Shown here in pieces: positions 24,061-33,844 of a DNA stretch of 64,000 bases. The DNA is from Artemia franciscana (taxonomy: Eukaryota; Arthropoda; Branchiopoda; Anostraca; Artemiidae), in the NCBI RefSeq assembly GCF_032884065.1, contig NC_088873.1, forward strand, positions 23,301,558 to 23,365,557, in the 5' to 3' direction. Position numbers and translations under genes: made by a program. Within the stretch, counting starts at the first letter, position 1; each line of letters opens with the position of its first letter. The notes below the pieces were generated by a model. The model had not been told where the DNA came from and searched no databases. It saw only the letters and a program-made list of their open reading frames with translations.

Positions 24061-25600
24061 AAAAGGAAGAAATAATATTAACTGTAAGCCTACCTGGTAA
24101 TTCAATTTAAACTCTTTACAGACCCTCGAAGATGATACATTTCTCTTATTTTTGGCTGTGTAAAAGGGATAAAAATAACAATTCTTACTTCATTATGTGC
24201 AGAATAATTGTAGTTAACACATTTTAGCTGCAGCTCCATACATAAAATAGCTATTAAGCGGTTTCACCTTTTTTTGCAGATCAGTAATATAAACTGCCCC
24301 AAATTTACCCTAATATTTTTGAATGTCCAATTGCACCTGGGCAGACTTGATAATATTAACTTTTTTATATTGGTCTACTTTGTGAGCCTAGCTAGAAGAT
24401 AAGAAAAACATGTTAAGAAAACTTTATGTGCACCCTCCTAATATACAAAAATATGGCAAAAATTATATATTTCACATGCAGTTTGCCATTTGTTTCTCTT
24501 ATTTCAACCCAAGTACCTGTACCTGAAGTATAATGGAAAGCAGAATATGTTCACTACAATTTTCTGTATGCTATGAAGTAACAATTATTTTTTTAACATG
24601 TTTCCTTCTCAATAGCCCCAATTCTAGGCTAATACCAGATCTCCCAGTCTTGAATTACATCTATGTATCTAATTCTGCATTCCATTTCAAAAAATTTGCA
24701 TCTCTCTATAAAATTTTATACTTTAGAGAATTTGATATTTTAAAGAATTGCCCTATCTTGTCCAATACAAATTTCTTTAGTTTGTGTGGCCAAGCTATCT
24801 AGAATTGATTGGATGGTCTTGCCATAACTTGTACAGCTTTGAGAAGAGATCCAAATAAACAACAGAAAACTAAAAGCCAACATCTACTTTCCCAGGAATC
24901 CTAGAAAAATATTCAACTTCTCCTGTTTTGTACTGGAGGTTAAGATATTGAGATTCAATGAAATTTACATCATTACAAAGCATGAATATGTTTTTTTGAG
25001 TGAATGAAGCAGAATTTTCTTTTAAAAATTGAGGAAAGGGCTTTCCCTAAAAAAAAATTATAGAAAACCTGCATGGAAAACATTAAACATAAGCTCAAAA
25101 GAAGAATCATCGAATATTCTGACAGCTCTGGAAATTCCCTGTTGTTCTAACTGCCCTGACTGAAATCATTTGGTCATATGTCATATTGGTCAGAACTCAG
25201 AACACCCTATATGAGTTTGTCAAAAGGTACTATTGATTTGTACCTTGAACAAATAGTTGTCTGTTTTATTTCTATGTGATCTTTGTTTTGCTAGTTTTTT
25301 TTTCTCTGTTTTGCAATGGTGTTTTAACAGAATTCATTTATCTTTATTTTCTTGTTCCCAACTGTATTTTCCCACAAATGAGGGTTTTGGTATTTAGAGA
25401 ATATTTTTGAAATTGATTATAATGCACATGAGTTTTGTCCTCAGCCAAACAAATTTATTCTTGCACAGATAAAAAGTATTTCACTCCTAAAATTAAGGTT
25501 GTGTGTAGGGTTTTTGAATCTTCAGTTCATTGATGGATTTTGAAAGTTTGAAGGAAGGTAGACAAACTGCTGGCTCGAGTTTGCTGCAGACTTGGCACAA
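24061..25600. other. no recognisable feature
   Basis: A plus-strand frame at 24533-24802 (89 codons) and one at 25530-25721 show no domain that I know. The rest is AT-rich and CpG-poor. Confidence 0.35.
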
Positions 25601-25604
25601 GATG

Positions 25605-26060
25605 ACAATACTGCTGCTAACAATTGCTGTAGCAGCAAGCTGCCTGAGGCCAACACAGCTTCTGATGCTCCTTCTTCAACTGTATTTTTTTCAAAGCTTC
25701 ACTCTTTACCCTCTCTTATGAAGATCCAAGTTCCTTTAAGTCCTTCCTGATGGCCTCGCCCCATCCCATTTAGGGATTGTCTCCTTTTTTGTCCCAGGAT
25801 GGATGTCCAAAAAGATCAATCTGTCACCCTTCATTCATAAAACATGTCCTAGCCTATCCAACCTTTCTATTATTACAGCTCTAGAAAGTGGGATAGAACC
25901 ACATTTTATAACATACAGTCTGTCAAACCGGTACCTAAGACTGTCTGTCGACAAGTCCTACTGAAAACCTTCAATAAACCTTCCTCTGAATTTCAAAGCA
26001 CTCACGTTTTAGGAACCCACCTGAGAACTATCACCATTGTAACTTCTTATATTATTAAAT
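25605..26060 (-). pseudogene. RTE-type LINE 3' fragment
   Basis: Matches about 28340-28760 of the longer RTE copy. Minus-strand translation gives SIPLSRAVI-ERLDRLGHVLW and GDRLIFLDIHPGTKKETIP, which corresponds to the C-terminal R-R-RWLGH block of RTE-type proteins. It is 5'-truncated at about 26060, where it abuts fold-back module F. Compared with the copy at 28.4 kb it has lost most CpG sites; for example ACGCACGCTCC there is TCTGATGCTCC here. Confidence 0.75.
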
Positions 26061-26069
26061 TAAAAAATA

Positions 26070-26361
26070 CAAGTTTTTTAATCTGAAAGTAAGGAGCAAC
26101 ATTTAAACTTAAAACAAACAGAAATTATTCTGTATATGAAAGGGCTGTCCCCTCCTCAAAAGCTCACTTTTGCTAAGTTTGCTAAAGTTTGCTAATGCTA
26201 AAGTTTGAATCTTTGTCACAACTCTACTTTCTAAAACAATAAAAACTATAGTGTAACGAGCAAGGTGTTGTGGAGAGGACAGCCCCTTTCATATATGGAA
26301 TAATTTCTGTTTGTTGGGAGTTTTAATAGTGCTCCCTACTTTCTGTTAAAAAAAAAGTTTT
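26070..26361. mobile_element. fold-back module F copy
   Basis: The left arm AAGTTTTTTAATCTGAAAGT and the right arm ending ACTTTCTGTTAAAAAAAAAG are inverted. Inner parts share CAGAAATTATTC and GAAAGGGGCTG. It contains a small tandem slip (GTTTGCTAAAGTTTGCTAA near 26175). It sits at the truncated end of the RTE fragment. Confidence 0.75.
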
Positions 26362-26394
26362 TTTATTTAATTTCTGAACGTTTTTCAACTAGTG

Positions 26395-26710
26395 CAGGTT
26401 TAAATTTTGCTCACTGAACATGAAAAATTAAAAGAAAATTTACTTATTAATTTTGGCAGATTTAGTCTGTATTTGAGGGGCTGCCCCTTCCTCAATACAT
26501 TAAAGCTGTAAACACTTTTGAAAAGCCGCCTATTCTAATTAAACTGCCCCCGTGTTTCAGTAGATGCTCTTAAAAAATGGGACAAACAGTCAAACTTTAG
26601 TGTAAAGAGCATGGTATTGAGGAGGAGGCAACAATTCATTTATGGAATAATTTATGTTTGTTTTTCAAATAATGCTGGTAAATCTTGCTCACCTTCCATC
26701 AAATTCACTT
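26395..26710. mobile_element. diverged fold-back element related to F
   Basis: GAGGGGCTGCCCCTTCCTCAA (about 26475) is mirrored by GTATTGAGGAGGAGGCAAC (about 26612). Outer parts such as AATTTTGCTCACT and AATCTTGCTCACC are only partly symmetric. Older than its neighbour. Confidence 0.5.
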
Positions 26711-27073
26711 TAAAACAAACGTATTAGGAATAATTACACAGTAGTGTCAGAGGATCCTGAAACATATTACCGACCTTCTATGTGTAGCCCATTTCTGGAC
26801 TACTATCTACAGCAGCTGCATCAGCAGTTCCTTAGTCACAGAAAGTTGCTGTAGTCACTGCAATGAATGGCCCTTGGTGAAGAAAAAACAAAGGATATAT
26901 TGTATACTCTGACTAATTTTTGGAATTACTCTGACTATAATATATGGTAAGCTTGCAAGCTGAGTTAGTTCTGAGGAGGAGAATAAGGATACATTCAAGA
27001 AACTTGGCACAAAAATATTTCATAACATGATTAAATGAATGTGATAAGAAGATTTTTCTCACTATATTGATTT

Positions 27074-27316
27074 TGGAAGATTGGTGCAACTATTCCCGTC
27101 ACTATGGTTACGTACGAGCGTTCTTTTTCTACCCTGAGAAGAGTGAAATCTTATACCAGGAGTCCCTCAGGCCAGGAACAGCTTAGAGGATTGGCCTTAT
27201 TATCCATACACAGGGATGTTCAAGTCAAGGCAGAAGACGTTTTGAAGAAAGTAGCCCCCAACAAAAAAGGCAGCTTGATTTTATTTTATAATTACATTTT
27301 TAGATTATTGTCTTGA
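27074..27316 (+). pseudogene. hAT transposase C-terminal fragment
   Basis: The frame reads WKIGATIPVTMVTYERSFST, then LRRVKSYTRS, QLRGLALLSIHRDVQ and VLKKVAPNKK, then a stop at 27314. This matches the C-terminal dimerisation region of hAT-family transposases and ZMYM1-like derivatives, with IPVT...ERSFS.LRR.K...R and LALL.IH in order. The start is not an initiator codon: the frame is open upstream of Met 27104. The catalytic core is not visible in the CpG-poor sequence to the left, so this is a truncated relic. Family assignment is firm; whether it was ever domesticated cannot be seen. Confidence 0.85.
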
Positions 27317-28339
27317 AAAAAAAATCTATTTTTCGTTCTTCACCAGTAAAACATCCCTCACTCAAAATATCCACCCCCTCAGAAATTTATTGCTGGTTCG
27401 CCCCTGCTGTAAGCGCTATCTATTTTATGTTTGAGTTCTAGAAATAATTGTGACTACTGAGGAAATTTCTTGGAATGTCTTATTGTTGATTAGCTCCTTC
27501 ATATAGAATTATTTTATCTTACCCTCTCCCTGTTCCACCCTAATCGGGAATCATCAGCTTTTTCAAAATTTTGTATGTTGCAGTGGATAGTTAAGGGGTG
27601 GCCAGCCTTTCACTTATAATGCCCAAATATTTATATCCTGTTCCTGCTATTGTTTTCTGTGTTTTTTTTTTGTAATTTTGTCTTGCATTACAATAGATGA
27701 AGGAAATTCATAAACTGACTGACTTACAATATAACAATAAAAACACATTCATCATTAATGTACATTTCATTTGGTATCATTTGGTTTTGTAGGTATCTGT
27801 TGATATGACACCTATACATTATAGATTTTGATCCATAGTCAAAACCTATGATGTATTTAAGTGAATTAAAATATCTGCTTGTTGAGTGATTACTGCATCT
27901 ATTGTCAATTTGCTTTTGTATTCGGTTTATTTGGTGATTTTTATTTAGAATGGTTGATCTTCAATTACCATACACTAAGAAAAGATACAAGCTGACAAAA
28001 GAATGCCGGGTACCACTTATTCAGTGCATCAAGTTCAACACCTGCTTCATGGTTTGGTTACTCCTATTGAAAATTATTTTAGTTAAATAATGTTGCATAG
28101 TCTTACTCCTAATGCATGTTGTTTTTGGGTGCCCCCCTTTTTTAAAATTTAAATTATTATCTTCCTTGCGTTTATTTTGGCTCATAGAAAATTAGGAGCA
28201 GTTTATGGATTTTGAAAGTAAATATGGGGATTTTTAAATCTGAGGATTCAAATAATGCCCCAAGCTCTTATTCAGGCCATGAATGTTGGTTTTCCCAAGC
28301 CATATGAGGCCCTTAACAAGCAGGTTATTTCTACTGAAA
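27317..28339. other. no recognisable feature
   Basis: AT-rich sequence without coding signals or named repeats. Confidence 0.4.
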
Positions 28340-30580
28340 CCACTACTAATAACTCACAGCAGCACCAATCCACCTGAGGCCAACACAGCTACGCACGCTC
28401 CTCCTCCTTCCCAGTCTGTTCAAGGCCTCCCTCTTTACATCTTCCCGATAAGTTCCCGTTTCCTTTAAATCTTTCTTTATCACATCCTCTCACCCCAGAC
28501 GAGGACAACCTGCTTTCCGTTTAGCCCTAGACGGTTGGCCGAAAAGGAAAATCTTCAGCGATCTATCATCCTTGTTCCACAGAACATGCCCTAGCCATCT
28601 CATCCTTTCTTTCATTATAGCCCTAGAAAGTGGGATCGCCAGGTACTCAGAACAATCCATAGGCATTTTCTCTGGAAAACATCTATTAAATCTTCATCTG
28701 CTTTTTGGAGCATCCATGCTTCAGAGTCATATTTGACCACTGTCATCACTGTACCTTCCTATATTCTAATCTTGGTTTGCAGGCTTATCTTCCTATTCTT
28801 CCAAACTTTTTTTAACTGTGAAAAAATACTCTGAGCCTTTGCTGTTCTACTTTTAACATATTCACTGCTCCCACCATATTTACTAATAATGCTTCCAAGG
28901 TAAGTGAAGGTGTCTACCTGATCAATCTTTTCATTACCCTTACCTTTTTTATCTTCATTTATTACTAGCCTTAGTGACTTAGTCATCTAAAAATTAATTT
29001 TCATACCTATTCTAGCACCATGAACTTGCAAAACCTCTAAAAGCTCATTCATTTTCTCACACTTTCATCTAGGATGCTTAAATCGTCAACATAATCTAAG
29101 TCCAGGAGAGTTTTTCCCTCCCATTTGATTCTGTGGTCTCCCATTGCCTTTCCTGTGCTCCTTAAGACAAAGTCCTTCAAAATGATCTATATAAAGGGGA
29201 TATAACACAACCCTGCTTAACTCCTGATTTAATACAAAACCAGCTGCTAACCTCATTTCCTACCTTAGGTGCTGCATTGTTATTCCTGTACATAGCACTA
29301 ATCACTTTAATGTATTTGTCTGGTATACCATACATAGGTATTGCTTTACCTTTGGTAAAGCTCTTCTATCGAACGCTTGCTCATAATCTATAAAACTGAG
29401 GACCAAAGGTAGAGCTTTACCTTTGGCAAAGCTCGTCTATCAACAGAATCGAACGCTTGCTTATAATATATAAAACTGAGGACCAAAGGTGATTGACGAC
29501 TAAGGCACTTCTCAATTATTAACCTAAGAGTGAAAATTTGTTCAACACAACCTCTACCTTTTCTAAAACCGCAGAGCCACCATATTTAAGAAACTTATTT
29601 ACTACACTATCAGCACCTGGGGCCTTATTTTTTTTTTATCTTTAGTACTGGCTAACTCTTCCTCACAAAATAAATCTTCCTTCACATCCAAGGTACCACA
29701 AAATTTTTCATTTTCCTCTGTATCTTTTCCTGCAACTGCATCTCAGTTTAGCAAATTCTCAGAATATTCGGCCCATCTCTCTATAACTTTTTCCTCATCA
29801 CTCATTGTGTCCCCCTTCCTATCTTTAACTGGGACAAGACTGGATTGACTACTCCCCCTCAATTTATTAACATGCCAGTACAGTACTCCGCTTCATATCT
29901 CCTTAGTTATATTTTAATGCTTTCTCCACTTCACTTTCTTCACATTCCTTTTGTTTTCATATGATCTATCACTCAGATAATTTTTGTACAAACCCCTTCT
30001 CCTCTTTATTAAACATAAGGCCTTTTCGCTAATATTCCTAACTGCAGTCTTAACTTTCTTCCCTAAGACACCATCAACAACTTCGCAGATTGTCTGTCTA
30101 AAATTATTCCAACCCATCTTCCTCATTGTTAAATTTTAAATTCTCAAGTTTAGTATTCAACCGTTCCTAAAAAGTTTCTTTCAAAATCTCATACTTTAAT
30201 CCACCAATATCATAACTTTCCAGGAGGTAGTTACCATTCCAAAATTTCAGCTTTAAATTAAGAATACACACTACAAGATGATGATCTTGACTTTTAACAG
30301 CAATAATAACACTCCAATATACCCTAGTATCTTGTATTGATCCTGCCACTCTTTGGTTTACTATAACATAATCAATAAGGTTTGCTGTTTTAGCATCACG
30401 TGAGTACCATGTCAATTTATGGGCCATTATCTGACCAAACGCCGCATTGGTTATAACTAGATTGTTATACCTACAAAATTGCAAAAGTATGTAGCCATTA
30501 CTATTTTCTTTTTCTACACCAAATTTAGCTAGACTAGGATACCGTCTATCCCTATTTCTATCAACAAGAGTCGAAATCCT
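28340..30580 (-). pseudogene. RTE-type non-LTR retrotransposon, 5'-truncated and broken
   Basis: Minus-strand order from right to left: (1) C-terminal half of an APE-type endonuclease at 30167-30570, with LLQFCRYNNLVITNAAFG, KLTWYSRDAKTANLIDYVIV and HHLVVC; (2) linker at 29914-30126 (W-NFRQTICEVVDGVLGKK); (3) reverse transcriptase with motif A around 29345-29490 (DYEQAF), duplicated, and a YGIPDKYIKVI-like block near 29290-29330; (4) post-RT segment at 28759-28986 with VDTFTYLGSIISKYGG and KVWKNRKISLQTKIRI; (5) C-terminal RWLGHVLW block near 28560-28620. This order is that of RTE-type elements. Frameshifts between all blocks make it inactive. The N-terminal half of the endonuclease is absent. 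CpG sites are largely kept, so it is younger or less methylated than the copy at 25.6 kb. Confidence 0.88.
29343..29489 (-). repeat. tandem duplication across RT motif A
   Basis: A unit of about 70-77 bp (GCTTTACCTTTGG through ACTGAGGACCAAAGGT) occurs twice in a row inside the RTE copy. It spans the codons for the conserved DYEQAFD block, so the protein would carry two copies of the motif A region. The second unit has an extra ATCAACAGA. Confidence 0.85.
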
Positions 30581-30762
30581 GCACAGACAGTCCCAAGCCG
30601 ATTACATCATTATACATTCATGCCTACAAATATTATGCTACTACGGGGAGGCAACCCATAGTAGATAAATTAGCTAGGAAGAGGTTATTCAGCCCAAAAA
30701 TGCCCATCAAAACAGACAAAGCCCAGAAGAATTATCCATTATTCAGAATCCCATGCGAATGC

Positions 30763-31098
30763 TTGAGTGTGCGCCACCCTGTTTGAGGGGCCTAGGCTAT
30801 ATTTCATCAGGGGGTGCCACTCCTCAAGCGAGAATAGAGTTGATCGCAAGGCCCCCAGTCTTGCAGGTACCCCGTACCCCGTACCCCAAAAGGGTCGAGG
30901 CAGCTCTTTGCAGAGGCTGTTGTACATAGATCTGGATCTTACGTCCTGCTGCAGCTGTCCTCCTATAGAGGATCCTTTCACGATTGTGTTCTGTGTTATC
31001 GTGCATTTTAAACCATTACTGGGAGAAGGATTGTAACTGATTGGACGTGTAGAAACGCTAGTGAGCCCTGTTGAGTGTGCGCCACCCTGTTTGAGGGG
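30763..31098. repeat. GC-rich segment with 28-bp terminal direct repeats
   Basis: The same 28 bp (TTGAGTGTGCGCCACCCTGT plus TTGAGGGG) starts at 30763 and again at 31071, with no mismatch. The 308-bp spacing suggests one monomer plus the start of a second of a tandem repeat. The segment is far richer in GC than its surroundings and is open in several frames on both strands, probably for that reason. It includes GTACCCC three times (30867-30887). I do not recognise it as an snRNA, 5S rRNA or LTR. Confidence 0.7.
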
Positions 31099-31371
31099 TC
31101 TAAAGAGCAGTAGAGTTTTAAAGCTTTTTTTTTTCTTAAATGGTAATTTCAGGGAATACTACAGAATTGATTTTTAACATGAAAATTGACAGTGAAAAAT
31201 TATTTGATTAGTTCTATTTTCTTTATTTGATGACTTTAAAAGTTTTAATACCGAATCTGAACTGCTGCTTTGGATTGTGGTACGTCCCCAGGGATGGTAC
31301 AGTCAATTTGAATTTGGAGTAAGATGTTGCTTTTTCCGTTTTACCCTGCTTTGTGCCTTCCGTTTTTGTTG

Positions 31372-32960
31372 TTATGGCACTTGGTGTTAACCAAGTAACA
31401 TATAACGATCGCAAATTCTGTTGGCCTGTTGGTCGCTCTTTCTGTCTGTCAGTCTGTCTCACCTGGTTTTTCTAGTTTAGCCACTTCCAGATAAGCTAGA
31501 ACGATGAAATTTCGCAGGCGCATCAGGGACCAGACCAGATTAAGTTAGAAATAGTCGTTTCTCCGACTCGACAATCTGGGGGGGGGGACGGTTAATTTGG
31601 AAAATTAGAAAAATGAGGTATTTTTAACTTACGAACGGGTGATCGGATCTTAATGAAATTCGACATTTAGAAGGCTATTGTGTCTCAGATCTCTTATTTT
31701 AAATCCCGACCGGATCCGTTGACATTGGGAGGAGTTGGAGGGGGAAACCTAAAATATTGGAAAACGCTTAGAGTGGAGGGATCGGGATGAAACTTGGTGG
31801 AAAACTAAGCACTTGTCCTAGATACATGCTTGGCATAATTGGAACGGATTTGCTCTCTTTGGGGGAGTTGGGGGATGGCTAATTCTGAAAAGTTAGAAAA
31901 AATGAGGTATTTTTAACTTACGAAGGGTTGATCGGATCTTAATGAAATTTCATATTTAGAAAGACCTCGTAACTCAGATCTCTTATTTTAAATTCCGATT
32001 GGATCCAGTGTCGTTGGGGGGAGTTGGGGGAGGGGGTCTGAAATCTTGGAAAAGGCTTAGAGCAGAAGGATCAGGATGAAACTTGGTGGGAAGAATAAGC
32101 ACAAGTCTAAGATACATGACTGACATAACTGGACCGGATCTGCTCTCTTTGGGGTAGTTGGGGACGGGGGTACTTAGGAAAAATTAGAAAAAATGAGGTA
32201 CTTGTAACTTACGAACGAGTAATCAGATCCTAATGAAATTTGATATTTACAAGGATCTTGTGCTTCAGAGCCCTCATTTTACATCTTGACCAGATGTGGT
32301 GACATTGGGGGAAGTTTGAGGGGGAAACTGGAAATCTTGGAAAACGTGAAAATTTAGGTATCTTTATCTCACGAACGGGTGATCGGATCTTAATGAAACT
32401 TGATATTTAGAAAGATCTTATGTTTCAGAGGCTCCATTTTCAATTTGAATCGGATCCGGGGACATAGGGGGCTGAAGGGGGAAACAGAAATCTTGGAATC
32501 CAGAAATCTTGAAAAACGTTTAGAGTGGAGAGATCGGGATGAAACTTGATTGGAAGAATTAGCACAAGTTCTAGATACGTGATTGCCACAGTTAGAAGGG
32601 ATCAGCTCTCTTCGGGGGAGTTGGGGGGGGGGGGGGCGTCGGGTGTTAATTCGGAAAAATTAGAAAAAATGAGGTATTTTTAACTTAAGAACGGGTGATC
32701 AGATTGTAATTAAATTCGATATTTAGAAGGAAATCATGTATCAGAGCTCTTATTCTAAATCCCGACCAGAGCTGGTGACATTGGGGGGGGGGAGTTGGAG
32801 AGGAAACCGGAAATCTTGGGAAGCGCTTAGAGTCGAGAGATCGGGATGAAACTTGGTGGGTAGAATAAGCAAATATTGTAGATACGTGATCGACGTAACC
32901 GGACTGGAACCGCTCTCATTGGGGGAGTTAGGGGGTCCAGAATTCTGGGAAAGTTTATCA
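31372..32960 (+). mobile_element. tandem-array element S, copy E (truncated)
   Basis: Starts TTATGGCACTTGGTGTTAAC with a hairpin at 31379-31396 (ACTTGGTGTTAACCAAGT). Tandem units follow, with landmarks CGGGTGATCGGATCTTAATG, CTTAGAGTGGAG, GGGATGAAACTTGGTGG and TTTGGGGGAGTTGGGG. It is the reverse complement in orientation of the copies at 43.4-50.0 kb. The other terminus (GAGCTCATAGCTCTTG type) is missing, so the copy is truncated near 32.96 kb. G and A run lengths vary between units. Non-coding. Confidence 0.85.
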
Positions 32961-33840
32961 GGGAAGGTGTATGAAAGCACAGGATGGACGGCCCCCAACA
33001 CCCATTGTACTTTCTGGCTGAGGGGCGTTGTAACGGAGATTAGCACTGTCAGGTTAGAGTAAGAAGCCTTGTGTTGTTTATTTAAGTACTTGCCTACTAC
33101 TGGTCAAATGTGTGATTATCAATTGCAGTGTACGTTTAAAACCTACTGTTCTGAAATATTTGGACTTCAAAACTAGTGGTTGGTGACACAACCCATAGAA
33201 GCACAAAGCACAAAAACACGAAATTTTAATTTGATTTCAATCAAATCAACTGCATATGTTGGTAAAACATTTTTGGGGTCATTTTTTTTCGAAGTGGGTT
33301 TAGGTGATTGAAAAAAGTGCCCCACTAAGTCCCAATAGTGCTTGCGCTGCCTATTTATTGCTGTCTCGACAATTTCTTTTTAAGCAGGCCACTTTGACTG
33401 AGCTTTTTCCGTCCCCTTTTATGAGTTAGGTATATTGTATTCTCAGGGATCCAAACTTAATCTAAATAGGGCACAAACCAAACCCATACCAAAATTAATT
33501 TTGACATGTTGTTTCTGCTGGTTGTCCAGCGTGGAAGGAGATGCAACTCTTCGTGACAGTTCGAACAGTCCTGTGCAAGTGAACATGGAGAGGTGGGAAG
33601 GCTGTCCCTCTGTTTAAACGGCTGACTTCTGCGGGTGCTTACATCAGAATTGTAAGGCCTAATTTTTTGGCTGTATATGTGTCGTCATGGACAGAAGCAG
33701 AAGCTGACCAAGTCTTAACACCATAGGGAAGGAATTGAGCTACGGTGGTGTTATAGATCCGCATTTTCGTTTTTCGGCTAATGTCGGGCTTTGACCCCAC
33801 GGAAATTGAACTGGGATAAAAAGAATCTGAATTCCATGTT
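32961..33840. other. no recognisable feature
   Basis: Short frames at 33435-33617 and nearby have no domain I know. The sequence is of ordinary composition. Confidence 0.4.
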
Positions 33841-33844
33841 TATT

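Noticed and set aside
30739..31036. Overlapping frames on both strands (80-89 codons) as a gene
   Set aside because: The segment is GC-rich and open in several frames at once. The terminal direct repeat explains it better as a repeat unit.
30763..31098. snRNA, 5S rRNA or intact LTR retrotransposon
   Set aside because: None of the sequence signatures that I know for these RNAs is present, and there are no TG...CA ends, primer-binding site or internal gag-pol.
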